64,000 nt of DNA. Source: Archegozetes longisetosus. Its lineage: Eukaryota; Arthropoda; Arachnida; Sarcoptiformes; Trhypochthoniidae. Below are positions 25,152 through 36,632 of the stretch, one piece after another (the stretch's first letter is position 1; every line of letters starts with the position of its first letter). The translations under genes and the position numbers were made by a program. The stretch spans positions 12,780,418 through 12,844,417 of the forward strand of contig JAEMBT020000004.1 in assembly GCA_018873245.2 (NCBI GenBank), in the 5' to 3' direction. The notes under the pieces are model-generated. The model had not been told where the DNA came from. It was given only the letters and a program-made list of their open reading frames with translations, and did no database searches.

Positions 25152-25730
25152 ATGATAAGTTTAAAAGTCGTACGCTTTCTCAAAGTTGAAGTATCTGCGA
25201 TGACAGAAACAGCTATTTGCCGGATATGTTTAGAACATGATTCAATTGGAAACCTATTAAACCCATGCCAATGCAAAGGCACGAATGGGTTTGTGCACGA
25301 AGCTTGTTTTAAGAAGTGGATCGCTCAGCGCTATGACGACAACTGCGAAATATGTAACACAAAATATAAAATGACAATTAGATGGCAAATGCCTAATCAT
25401 TTTTATGCACTTTACTCATCACTTAAGCATTTGACTCGACCCCTTCTAATCAGGCTATTAGTATTTGTCTTATTCACTGTTGTGACCATATTTCAATTGG
25501 TAATAATAGTGAGATCTAGTCAACACCGCAATTGGCCTGTCATTGCAGTCACACTTATCGACTGTGCCGTAGCCCTCACTGCTATCACTGAGGTTATCAA
25601 TTTAGTGGTCAGTCATAGAAGATCGAGAGTAATGCCTATTCTTTTGGAAAGTGTTATCTCAGTTGATGACAATCTGCAGACCGGACAACCGGTATTGGAG
25701 CAAAATAGCAGTAATTTGGTCCAAGTCTAA
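25152..25730 (+). CDS. MARCH-type RING-CH membrane E3 ubiquitin ligase
   Basis: Single exon, 192 aa from this ATG; the second ATG at 25200 would give 176 aa and starts just before the domain. The RING-CH (RINGv) motif is complete: C-x2-C (CRIC), CQC, HEAC, then CEIC, with the His in the fourth position that defines the C4HC3 class. Two hydrophobic segments follow, LLIRLLVFVLFTVVTIFQLV and VIAVTLIDCAVALTAI, separated by a short polar loop. This is the layout of MARCH2/3-like ligases, which sit in endosomal, ER or plasma membranes and ubiquitinate transmembrane cargo (family knowledge). The tail is short and polar. The exact orthologue is not assigned. It lies divergently from the hypothetical gene at 24146-24707. 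Confidence 0.87.
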   Translation: MISLKVVRFLKVEVSAMTETAICRICLEHDSIGNLLNPCQCKGTNGFVHEACFKKWIAQRYDDNCEICNTKYKMTIRWQMPNHFYALYSSLKHLTRPLLIRLLVFVLFTVVTIFQLVIIVRSSQHRNWPVIAVTLIDCAVALTAITEVINLVVSHRRSRVMPILLESVISVDDNLQTGQPVLEQNSSNLVQV

Positions 25731-27232
25731 TAAATAAAACCTTTTGGTACTTCATATAAGCATTCGATATTTTAGCTAATTTTAATACTTATCTGTTTAC
25801 TCATTTGTGAAGATAAATACTTCAATACTGCATAGTATACTACTTGGTATTACTGATAAGTTTTGCTATTTTTATAAGACTTGTCATATCTATAACTTTG
25901 TACTCGAGTATCTAATAAATGAAAGTTTCATAGTATAAAAAATCGAACCAAACATACCATATCGATTCCTTAACAATATTGAAATGATTTTGTCTCAATG
26001 TGAAATAAGTTTTTGAGATACTGACTTAACTCTGTATCCGAATGTTGATAAATATAGAGTATTGATAACTTTTCTACGATAGTAAATATTTAACGCAGTG
26101 TTACATGCTAATACTACAACAAAATTTCGATATCAATTACTAAGCAATTTTAAAGCACACTCACCTTATCGATAGATTATATTTTCAATATTTGCAAGGT
26201 TTATTTCAGACTCATTCAAATAAACGATTCATGTCAATGGTATCTAGATTTAAACTTGCAAATCTAAGGATCGTTTCTGCTACTAACACCCATTAAACTC
26301 TTTAAAAAATGATCTGGTAGTCTTCTCACAAAGATGTTTAAGTTATTTCACTTCTTAACTGTTTAATTTTATAAGTTTACTTGTAATCGTTCCAAAAAAT
26401 GCTAATAACAATATTACGAGCTAGCAAACATTAGACTCAACCCATTCATTCATGTCATTTATAAAACAATGGGTAAAAATTAGCTAAAATCGATATCCAT
26501 TTCTCTTGTTTTTAGAATATACCAAATTCTTAATGACTGTGCTTAAAGATTTAGAAGAATCTGATGTGTGTCTAAAACTATATGACAACTAACTACTGTT
26601 CTATTTTATGTGCAAAATATTTAATAGAAGTATTGCATAGCTTTGAAACATCTTACTCTATTGTGTTTTGATGATAGAATAAGCATATTATCTCGTTTGT
26701 GCTGTATTGTTATACAATACAAACTTAGAAAACAGCATATTTTCTATTGAGTAGTGATTGCCTCGCATTTTGTATTAATCTAAATTTGATATGTGCAGTG
26801 AAATACGAAACTACATCTGCTCTGCTTATATCTATTATAATTTTATTAAAGCTTATGATCTCCTGCTGTCTCTTGATTTCGATAGGACTCTCTTCTTTTG
26901 AAAAAGGAATGCAATTCTAAAAAACATAATAAAAAGATTTAGTGCTGATAATAAAAAGAAAAAGACTTGAAAATATATTTTAAAGCTTATCATAACTGTG
27001 TTTACCTTTAGGGAAATGGTATGATCCCTTACAAAACTTGTGCAGGTTTATTGCATTCATCTTTGGTTTGGGGTTTCTTTTCATTTTTCGCTAACAAGAA
27101 AATCATTGAATGTCTAACTGCTGCCAACAAGAGGTAAGTCTCACTTGTCTTCTCATCCGTCAAAATTGATTCAGGCTCTGATAAGAAGCACACATTGATT
27201 TCAAAGTGAGGCCAATTCAAGCCATTCAGGCT
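25731..27232. other. Intergenic, no gene seen
   Basis: AT-rich spacer between the MARCH and homeobox genes. AATAAA directly after the MARCH stop (25731-25736) is a possible polyadenylation signal. It may contain the homeobox promoter. Confidence 0.4.
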
Positions 27233-28382
27233 ATGGATAGAGTGAGCGCAGATTCTTCTTGTGCCACAGAACAAAACTTTTTACAAATAAAAAGTTTGGA
27301 TAATGCCAAAATTCCGGATTACTGTCAAGTTGTAAAGTTCATAGGTAAGCAATTTTCATTTAATTCCCTAATTCTCTCATCATTTTAAGAGTAATCTACT
27401 TTTAAAAACTATTTTAATTGGGGCAAAGCTTTTATAGTTCTAATATTTGTCATATTATTATTGAACTATATTTTAACTAGAAAGTTCAAATTTGCATTAA
27501 ACATGTCGAGAAAATGTTTTTGAAACAAGACACACATCCATTAAGCCATTTAATGGCTTTAGTTTTCATTTATAATCATTGAAAAATTCTGAACATTAAT
27601 TATGCAAAAGAAGTTTCTCAAAATCTTTGGACTGAACTTTTATTTAAATTTTTTCAAAATATAAACTAAGATACAAAAGGAAACACAAAGGAAATGTTTT
27701 TCCCAAGAAGTTTGGATCTTGAGCGACCTAAAAGATCACGAACTAATTTTACTATCAAACAATTGGAAGCTCTAGAGAAAGCATTTGCTAAGAATCAATA
27801 TTTGGCCGGCAAAGAAAGAAAATGCCTATCAGCAGAACTTGATCTCTCAGAATCGCAGGTATGATTGACATTTCGCTTAATAATCTGATGTAGCAAACCA
27901 AGGATTTGTTAATTGTGCGAATTTCAAAGTGAATGCCGCGATCTTTATCTCAAAACTCGACTTCTTATTTATACTGAAAATCAATAATAACTTGACTAAG
28001 ACTAAACTTAAGTCCTGAGACAACTTTATTTTAGCAGACAATTATTGAAAATTATAATGACTGCCTAATAAGCTGTAATAATTAAGACTTTCTTCTAGTG
28101 GTTGTCTTTCGGTATTTTTAGATAAAGATATGGTATCAAAATCGACGAACGAAGTATAAAAGAGAGCAGTTCAAAGAGAAAGAAAGACTCGAAGCCAATG
28201 CAGAAAGTATCGCCACATCAAATATAATGAAATTGTTACAACAACATCCTAAGTCTGTGAGTCAACATTCAACGATGACTGGTGTCGAGCCGAATAATCC
28301 ATTTTTCTGCAGTAATTCCCTTTGGAACGACACCAATTATTTTACTGGTGTTTACTTTTGGCCCCTATTACATAATGATTAA
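27233..28382 (+). CDS. EMX/empty-spiracles-like homeobox protein (3 exons)
   Basis: Exons 27233-27344, 27671-27858 and 28122-28382 join with consistent phases, giving 186 aa. The homeodomain begins RPKRSRTNFT and includes QLEALEKAFAKNQYLAGKER and IKIWYQNRRTKYKR. The RPKR lead, the AFxKNxYxxGxERK block and NRRTKYKR followed by an acidic/Gln stretch fit the EMX/ems group best; VAX and NOTO are alternatives. The recognition helix has Tyr in place of the usual Phe of WFQNRR. The intron falls between homeodomain residues 44 and 45, a classic position for this class. There is almost nothing outside the domain: about 50 residues before it and 60 after, ending FWPLLHND. Nuclear DNA-binding regulator of head or nervous-system patterning is inferred. 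Exon 1 is the least certain part; the exon 2 acceptor could also be at 27681. Confidence 0.78.
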
Positions 28383-31197
28383 TGATTAATCGCAAACTCC
28401 ATTTACTCTTACCAGCTATTAATTACTTTTATTTATAGACTTATCATAACTCATTTATTGTATTTATTTTTATCAGTCATTTGGTCTTAAAAAATTAATA
28501 TTTTTTCAACTTATTGCAATGAATAACTGATGACAGCGAACAATCTGTTTGATTAGAAGAGCTAGATACTCAGCCATTACTCACATTGTCTTATATTGTA
28601 CTTTTATTACACTAATTTCATATCTTGTAAATCTCGGTTTGGGCAGTCAAATGCAATATTCAATTACTGATTACACTATCCTATAGATATGTATCTGACA
28701 GACATCAAATATTGAGCATCTCGACGTTGAACTTGCGAGTATTTTCTGTATATAAATGTTAGGGTTAGAGGCAGTGTATAACTAATGCTCGAGGGTTTGG
28801 GTTTTTCTTAACGAGCAGTTGTTTACGCGTAAAACAAACTCGAATAAGAGTTGGTTTTGATCGTTTAATTGATTAGGTGAGTGACACAATTGTGTTTGCT
28901 TCAATCAAGTTTCGTATATATTGAAGATCTGAACACTATTTAGCTGAGTGCCAAAGTATTCGTTTACTTGTCCTATATGAATCAAACTCTCATATACTTT
29001 TACCAGTAAGATATCACGAAAATAGTTGCGATTTCATAATAAATTGGTTAAATATCCAAAAAATGTTCGTTTGATTCATTGACGAGATTAACAGCTATAA
29101 TCTTTCCTAACAATTGGATTTATAATGGATAGATTTATATGAAATAAGATTCTACAAGCAGTCCATATTGGAGTGTTCTATTTTAGGTATAAAATAAGTT
29201 GTGATACACTGGCGATTATAAGGATAAGTTGATGTCATAATCAGTATTGTTGAATGCGTCTAAGTTTTTCAATACATTCATTTCTAATGATCAGCAGATT
29301 CATTAAGAGCAAAGTTAGAGACATGAATACATGCATCACATTGAATAACATTTACGAAATGTTCATTGATCCCACAAGAATTTTTGCTTCATCAACTATT
29401 CATAACGACTTGAATAAATATTTGAAACAGAAATCCATATAAGTCTTAGTTTTCCTTATATATAAACTTTAATAATAATGAAATTTATTCGCATCGAAAA
29501 GAGAATTACTGCATTTGTAGAATAATCAAATGCTATAGTACTATGAGTGATCCTTGCACTTAACCAAATCAAATTCAAATAAGATCTTTCTGTTATTGTA
29601 CTGTACAGATAGGATGGTAGTAGCTTCAAAATCAATCTATTCACTTGCTTACGACTTCTATAATTTGATAACTTTAAAGTTGAAACAAAATTAAAGTGAA
29701 ACACATGCCATAATTTACAACTTTAAGTCACTGTTAGAAAGCATGCCTTTTATTAAAATCAGATATTTTCATGGCAAATTCAATATTAGTTAACATTTCA
29801 TTATTTTGTGCTAATCTTCCAATTGATTCAAGTTATAAAAGACACATGTTTTCTAATCGTAATTTAAATTGCATGAAGTGCTACATTTTTATTTTATGCT
29901 AACTTTAAAGTTATTAAAATTATAAATGCCAAACAAGTGAATGACAAATGGATTTTGGCTTTACTACCTCCTTATCTGTACATCTTACATCTGTGCTCCT
30001 TTACACTATAAAGATGGTTGAATGGCTTTTAGAAACAGAAATAAGAAGAGGTAATTCTAAAAATATGAATTTATTTTATATACTGATCAAAAGTAAACTT
30101 CAATTGAAGAGAAGTTGCCTTAAAGTGAAATCATTGAATAGATGACTGCACTCTATTTTTCAGAATCATATTTGCTTCACTTAATTGCCTTTTTTCAAAT
30201 TAAAAATGTTTGAAAGTTCTTTTGTATTCTAAAAGCGATACACCTCTGAGCAATATAGACCAACTTTAATTAGTTGTCAATTATCCTCGACTTATGTTAT
30301 GATCGGGGTATTTAGCATTTTTTCGAATTATACATAAAGTTGATCAAACATTTTCAGATTAAAAATTTAACAGTTTTATACTTTTATTCTTATAAGTTGA
30401 AACTAAAATATGTTGACTAACGCTTCGAGTTTGTATTGCCAGTATTTAAACTATCTAAATTATAAAAGCGACCAACTGTTTCTTATCTATAAATTATAAT
30501 TATATTTGAATAAAGACGTTCAATAGAATCTATATAGAAGCTAACTGTATCTTCAAAGAATTGCATGACAGTACTTTTCTATTTGAGATGATCTTCAGTT
30601 TCGATAAAAGATTTTAATTTACATATAAGCAAATATTTTCAATTGATATTCCTATAAAAACAATTGTTGGCTTCTATGCATAATTCAAACCAAAGTTAAA
30701 CAAAATTTTCGGAAAAATAGAGGCATTTCATTTATTCTGTTGATTAGTGAAGCATTCTAAACTAAACTTTAATGTTTAGACCCTTCCGGTTATTGAGATA
30801 GATAGCTATCGATTTTTTGTTATACTTTCAGAATATTGTTTACTTTGTCTCAGAATGAATAATGTATTATGAATTCATATTTGAGTTTTAATAGAGGTTT
30901 GGATCTATTCATCGAATGCATAGTAGTATCGCTCAATGCAATAGCTAATTCTTTGTGATAATCAAGAAATGGATATGATCGAAAAATTTAATAAGAGATA
31001 TTTTTATCAAACACTGAGTTTTAGCACTAGATAATTAAACTGCAAAATGATGAGAAAATCATCTGTATTTATTTGAATAAAAAAGATTCAACTTTTACAT
31101 AAATATAGAAATAAGTGATTCAAAACATATTTTTCAAATTATGCACAAGAGGTATTTTTTGAAATAAAACATAAATTGACTGATCAATAAAGTCATG
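28383..31197. other. Intergenic, no supported gene
   Basis: AT-rich 2.8 kb between the homeobox gene and the THOC5 3' end. ORFs 29254-29442, 29456-29704 and 29948-30145 lack recognisable domains. The dispersed repeat at 29705-29935 lies here. Confidence 0.45.
29705..29935. repeat. Dispersed repeat, copy 2
   Basis: Partner of 8213-8385. It begins CCATAATTTACAACTTTAAG, the complement of the copy-1 string, and ends in a segment that matches copy 1 in direct orientation. GGCAAATTCAATATTAGTTA is also close to the sequence at about 7482. Confidence 0.45.
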
Positions 31198-33429
31198 TTA
31201 AACAGTAAATACATTAGATTTGCTGTCGTAATGATAAGATATGCAATGGTCGCGACCACTTTGCAACTTCATGAAAACTTTTTTCTGCGAAAATTCTTTG
31301 GGTCCTTCTGTGTCACCACTTGTGTATTGATTTGCTTCCAAATAGGTATCAAAACCCAATTGCAATTTATGCATTTGATAAGACAGAACATGAGAAAGAC
31401 ATGACTCGGGATGGTTCTGAGGACACCAACAGTTCAACAACTCTTCAAGTTCTCGAAGTGATGAATCGGAAGAGTTCTTACGATCCGATGAAGAAATTAG
31501 TGATAAATGAAAAAATGGTGGATTTCTTGGATAGTCAAATGGGACCACTATTAGTGCTGACAAAGAGGCGGATCCGCGTTCAAGTTTGGCTTTATATGTA
31601 AAGCTGTCGTCAATGTCGACAATATCCAGATTTATAGCCTCTGTTAATCGACTCATGTTTAGTAATTCCTCTTTATTTATTTCTTTAAATTCCTTAATAT
31701 TGCAATTAACTTGAGAACAGGTCAATGCAATCAACTCTTTAGGCAATGATATCAGAGATCGATCCAATTCGCAAAGTTGTTGCTGAAGACTAAGTCTCGA
31801 TCGAAAGCGTTCAATAATAGCTTTGATTGTGATATCCATTGAACTAATTGACAATGAATTTGATGTATTTTTTGCATTACTTGAGATAAAGTCAAGTCCT
31901 GACAATCTCTGACACCATTCGTATGCAAATCCTATATGACTAATAAGAGAACTGAAATTTTCGACACCATAAGACTTAATAATATAATCGTTGGCCGGAT
32001 TCGGAGATTGGAGTCCGTCATCAGTTTTAGAGAGTAAGTGAGACAGAAGTGACTCATTAATCACTTCGTTATGATTGAGCGACTCTTTTTGGTTAACACT
32101 AACTTTAACCGAAACTATTTCGAGACGTAATACATAACTGAAATTACATACAAGCGTTGATTCATTATTGCTAAAACTAATTTCAACAGTCAATGGATGC
32201 GATGCAACTAATTTATAAAATCCTGAGGTCTTAGCCGAAACCGTTGCTGCTTGTGATGAAACAGACTTTCTATGTCTCGATTTCTTAGTCTTTCGCTGTA
32301 ATTCCTCTTCGTCTTGTTCTTCATTATCGTCGTCCTCGTCATCCTTTGCCTTCAACTCAAAGAGCTTAACCTCTTCAATGTTGCCAATAATCGTAACGTT
32401 AAAGTCTGCTTTAGTGGCGTGTTTGTACGAAACTAATTGTACGTAAAGCACATAAAGAGGTCGCGGAAGATACTGAGCCAATGTATGAATGGCATCATTG
32501 GCTTGTAGTGGAAGATTGAGCTGAGAATACAAGGGTTGGGTCGCCTCTACAATCGATTTCAACATTGGTTGTAATTTCTCTAATGTCTCTCTTTTTGTGA
32601 TTATTTCTTCTTCACATGACTTCTTCACAGAATCAGCGCTTTTTACTTGTTCCTCCAGTTGTTTTCTTTGTCTTAATTCCCACTCAAGACGCGCCAAATG
32701 CAAACTATGAGAATCGACATTCTTTTGCTTCAAATCTTCAGGCGCTTCCCTTTCGAACTGATCGGTTGGCACCAAATTAATTGATTCGTCTTTCGAGCGG
32801 AACGTTTGACATGTTTTGCATTCTTTTTGCAAATGCATGACTTCGTATAACATATTCTGTAATTGTAAATGAAAATTGTCCACTTTTTGTTTGGCTAATG
32901 ACAACTTGTCTTTTGCATCACGACAACGATATTTATCGAATCGATTCAACGTTTTTAGGCCTAAGAACAGGAGCGATCCTTTAATTCGCAAAGTCTCTAA
33001 ACTATTATTGCTTCCATTTTTATCATTCGTTGTTTTCACTTCCAATACTTGACGGCAAATATCTCGAATAGAATTGCATTTCAGATGGAATTCCTTGAGA
33101 TCTTGAGTTGCATTCGAGCGATTGATGGCCTCTTCCTCTTCAGCTCTGATAGCATCCATTGATATTTTATAGCAGTCATACTTATCAGTCGACTGCTTCT
33201 CTCGTTGGCTACTATTTGGTGTCACACTTTTTGAAGAAGTACCAGAATTAGTCGAAGAGTTTGGCGACTCTTTGGACACATTAGCGTTTGTCGAGTGCGA
33301 TGATGTCTTCATTCGCTTAATTGATGGCGAAGTCGTGTTCAGCGAAGTGGTCCTTCGGTCGCGATCTTCTCTTCTTGACTCTCGATGTCGTCCATCACGA
33401 GAGTCACTGCTTTCACGAGAAGAGCGCAT
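31198..33429 (-). CDS. THOC5: THO complex subunit 5
   Basis: Single-exon, 743 aa, slightly longer than the about 680 aa vertebrate protein. THOC5 is a subunit of the nuclear THO/TREX complex, which couples transcription to mRNA processing and export. The Fmip/THOC5 domain is recognisable by YKISMDAIRAEEEEAINRS followed by a long helical, coiled-coil region (about residues 85-300). The domain typically continues LEWELRQRKQLEEQ and YLPRPLYVLYVQLVSYKHA. An Arg/Ser/Asp-rich tail of about 35 residues (RSSRESSDSRDGRHRESRR) and a Ser/Thr-rich stretch precede it. A strongly acidic linker (DDEDDDNEEQDEEELQ) followed by basic KTKKSRHRK lies near residue 370. The C-terminal half is the more variable beta-rich part. 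It is divergent from RACK1 across 475 bp. No introns. Confidence 0.92.
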   Translation of the reverse strand: MRSSRESSDSRDGRHRESRREDRDRRTTSLNTTSPSIKRMKTSSHSTNANVSKESPNSSTNSGTSSKSVTPNSSQREKQSTDKYDCYKISMDAIRAEEEEAINRSNATQDLKEFHLKCNSIRDICRQVLEVKTTNDKNGSNNSLETLRIKGSLLFLGLKTLNRFDKYRCRDAKDKLSLAKQKVDNFHLQLQNMLYEVMHLQKECKTCQTFRSKDESINLVPTDQFEREAPEDLKQKNVDSHSLHLARLEWELRQRKQLEEQVKSADSVKKSCEEEIITKRETLEKLQPMLKSIVEATQPLYSQLNLPLQANDAIHTLAQYLPRPLYVLYVQLVSYKHATKADFNVTIIGNIEEVKLFELKAKDDEDDDNEEQDEEELQRKTKKSRHRKSVSSQAATVSAKTSGFYKLVASHPLTVEISFSNNESTLVCNFSYVLRLEIVSVKVSVNQKESLNHNEVINESLLSHLLSKTDDGLQSPNPANDYIIKSYGVENFSSLISHIGFAYEWCQRLSGLDFISSNAKNTSNSLSISSMDITIKAIIERFRSRLSLQQQLCELDRSLISLPKELIALTCSQVNCNIKEFKEINKEELLNMSRLTEAINLDIVDIDDSFTYKAKLERGSASLSALIVVPFDYPRNPPFFHLSLISSSDRKNSSDSSLRELEELLNCWCPQNHPESCLSHVLSYQMHKLQLGFDTYLEANQYTSGDTEGPKEFSQKKVFMKLQSGRDHCISYHYDSKSNVFTV

Positions 33430-33904
33430 TCTTTCAATTTTATTATTAATCGTTGAATATTTAATTCAGTTCTTTTGTATTTATTGGAAAAAATAGATAA
33501 TCAATGAGAAAACAATCGTTTCTTAGGTGAAATTCCGCTTAAAGTATGGGTTCATTCAGTTACCACGTTAACGTAATTATGAGCCATCGATCAATTCAAA
33601 AAATTTTGAATTCGTTTGGATTTGGTTGAGTGATGCGATTTTTGCAAATTTTCTCTAGTTTTAAATTTTTTCAAAAATTTGATCTAAATTGACCGACAGA
33701 ATGATAGATTTGATATAAAAATATTGAAGTATTTGATCTGAAACGACGTTATTATTGTTTGCATTGATATGAATCACATGACACACATTTGACAATAAGT
33801 TTCTTCCTTTTCCGTTCAGGCTCTTGATGCCATCGCAACAAAAAGCGTGTTATTAAATCAAAAATTCGATTGAATTAATCGGAAAGATCATTAAGTCGTG
33901 AAGA
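33430..33904. promoter_or_regulatory. Bidirectional promoter of THOC5 and RACK1
   Basis: The 475 bp between the two divergent start codons must hold both promoters. On the RACK1 side the pyrimidine tract TTCTTCCTTTTCCG (33801-33814) resembles the 5' terminal oligopyrimidine (TOP) start of translation-machinery mRNAs, about 100 nt before the ATG. Confidence 0.5.
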
Positions 33905-35166
33905 ATGACATCAGCTGCGATACCACAGTCGGCGCCAAATGAAGAACTATTATTGAAGGGGACTCTAATTGGACACAACGGTTGGGTCACTCAAATTGCT
34001 ACTAATAATAGATTCCCCGATACTATACTCTCCTCTTCGAGAGATAAGACCCTCATTGTTTGGAAACTACTGCGTGAAGAATCCAATTATGGCATTCCTC
34101 AGAAGCGACTTCGAGGTCACGGTCATTTCATCACGGATGTCGTGCTCTCGATGGACGGTCAGTACGCTTTAAGTGGTTCTTGGGATAAGACATTGCGCTT
34201 GTGGGACTTGTCTGTTGGCAAAACGACCCGAAGATTCGAAGACCATACTAAAGATGTGCTCTCGGTCGCCTTCTCTGCAGACAATCGACAAATCGTGAGT
34301 GGAAGTCGTGACCGAACCATAAAGTTATGGAACACCTTAGCGCAATGCAAGTACACCATTCAAGAAGAGGGTCATACCGATTGGGTCTCTTGCGTTAGGT
34401 TTTCACCATCAAATTCAAACCCGATTATTGTGAGCGCCGGTTGGGATAAACATGTCAAGGTTTAACATTTCCATTCTAATTTTTACTGTTTCACGTTACT
34501 ATATCTTTTGAATATGTTTTCCGGAACTTATTCTTGAATCGTGGTTTACACGATACCTACAGTGTTAACTACTTTTATAACAAATTTATAAATGATTAGA
34601 CTAATGACAGAGACTGACTATAAGTGTTGACAAGTTGTCCTGCATTTATGATTCATTATTTTAAATGTTTTGATCTATTTCTTTTAGTTTAAACCTTATT
34701 TTAAAATAGATATTATTTGAATGAACAGGTTTGGAATCTAACGAATTGTCGTCTTAAGACCAATCATATTGGGCACACTGGATATCTAAACACAGTAACG
34801 GTATCACCTGATGGTTCACTTTGTGCTTCTGGTGGCAAGGACTTCAAAGCAATGCTTTGGGACTTGAATGAAGGCAAACATTTGTACACTTTAGACCATA
34901 ACGACATCATAAACGCGTTGTGTTTCTCTCCCAACCGTTACTGGCTTTGTGTTGCAACTGGACCTTCGATCAAGATTTGGGACTTAGAGGGCAAACATCT
35001 TGTGGACGAATTGAAACCCGAAGTCATCTCAACAACATCTAAAAGCAAAGCGCCTCAATGTATATCTCTTGCCTGGTCTGCAGACGGCGCTACACTTTTC
35101 GCTGGATATACTGATAATCTAATTCGTGTTTGGCAAGTCGTTCCGACTAGTTCTAAAGCTGTTTAA
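33905..35166 (+). CDS. RACK1: RACK1, ribosome-associated WD40 scaffold (2 exons)
   Basis: Exons 33905-34459 and 34729-35166 give 330 aa: a seven-blade WD40 propeller. RACK1 binds the head of the 40S ribosomal subunit near eS17/uS3 and serves as a scaffold for PKC and other kinases, and in ribosome quality control. Very strong family matches: [62 protein letters not shown], then [20 protein letters not shown] and [15 protein letters not shown]. The N-terminus is about ten residues longer than the usual MTEQ-type start. The intron interrupts the fifth blade at VK/VWN, phase 0, GT-AG, 269 nt. A poly(A) signal AATAAA is at 35245-35250. Divergent from THOC5. Confidence 0.97.
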
Positions 35167-35244
35167 TTTCTTTTATAAATTAAATTTATGTAAAGCAATG
35201 CCACAAATTATTTGTTATGAATTTATGTGGTATTTAATGACACG

Positions 35245-35250
35245 AATAAA
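35245..35250 (+). terminator. Poly(A) signal of RACK1
   Basis: AATAAA about 80 nt downstream of the RACK1 stop codon. Confidence 0.6.
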
Positions 35251-35442
35251 AATTGAGAAAAATTGAGGCAAGTCTATAGTTTTTCAGTTTTGTTTTAGTT
35301 GTTTTTGAAACCTTAATTTAATCCAAATGAACTTTTTCATAGTGGCTATAAGTTCTTTACTGTATTGTGAAGAATATTCAATAGTTTATTAGAACAAGAA
35401 ATCACAATTTTTATACTTGGATAACCAAATGGTATTCTCGAG

Positions 35443-36632
35443 TTATAGTTTATTAACTTGACCAGTAAAAAGAATCATCCCATTTCTATTGTCCCGAATC
35501 AAGAATAAGAAGGGATGGTCTGCGTGGAAAACTTGAACTACAGAAGCAGTTTCTACGACTACGATAGCAGTAGCAGCTGCGGCTTCACTTCCCTCTTCAT
35601 TCACTTCTATCACAGCCTTATGAATGACTTCAGATACTTCCAAATCTCTTTTACCATCGATTCCCGATAGATCTGCACTTGAAGTGAATACGTCTTTCAT
35701 TCCCAATCGTGACAACTGATCTTTCAATGAATACGAGCCCTCGAGTTTCAACTTAGGAATAGTTACGTGGACTTCGACTTCTCTCAGATCACTTATACCC
35801 TTTTCAATCACTGCGAAGTCATTGAAATTAGTTTTGAATTTTTTCAATCCCTCCCTTTCGTTCGGTAAAACGATATACAAACTGATGTCATCTCCAGAAT
35901 ATGGAAGTTCTAATAGTTTGCTATCAAGTTCTGGGACTTCAGTGTAATTGAATTTTCCGTTTCTTTTCATCATTTGTGTCTTCAATTCATTGGTTCCATG
36001 GTTGAAAAATATTTCTTCTTTTGTTTCGTTCTTCAAGAACTTTGTTTGCCAAATGCCTTTGAAATAAACGGCATTTAATAACACCAAACAAGTCGCTGGA
36101 CTCAAAGGTTCGGACAAGAGTTTTTCAATTTTGTCATTGGTTTGTTTTTCACCCATTCGTTGATGGCATCGGTCGCAGCCTTAGAATTGTGAGTGAAATC
36201 TGCCGTTTCTATAATAGTTTCGTAGAATTTTTTAAGATTTTCTTTGTATGTGTCCAAAATATCAAAGTTTTGCTGAACCACTAATTTATTGGCGACATTC
36301 AATTGATATTTATTTGAATCGATGTCTTCGATTTGTCTGAAAACAGTCGCAAACTCTTCGTTAACGTCTTGGTTAGAAAGATGTCCAAAGTTATATCCGA
36401 GAACTTCTCTCATTTGGTGAGCGGTTTTGTCTTTAGCGCCGAGATATAACATTCCGAAAGCAGATGAAATACTGAACGGAGAGAAAAACACATTATTTTG
36501 TTCATTATATAAACTTTGAAGAAGTGTTAGAGTGAAGTGATTGTTAGCTGTTGAGATGGCGAGTGTCTTAACTGGTCTTCCATATGAATGACCGATAAAA
36601 ACAATTAACAGAAATGTGATTAAACGAAACAT
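35443..36632 (-). pseudogene. Serpin copy B, frameshifted
   Basis: Near-identical to serpins A and C but split into two overlapping reading frames: 36632-36102 carries the signal peptide and N-terminal half, 35443-36156 the C-terminal half with hinge EEGSEAAAAT and the ADHPF signature. The cause is a one-base shortening of a homopolymer (five A on the coding strand at 36145-36149, where A and C have six), just after NEWVK at about residue 162. The RCL after the hinge (VVVETASVVQVFH) is unlike A and C and shorter than A. All other codons remain open, so the lesion is either very recent or a sequencing or assembly error in a homopolymer. The upstream region does not match the A/C promoter. If expressed as shown, only a truncated, non-inhibitory protein of 176 aa would result. 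Confidence 0.85.
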
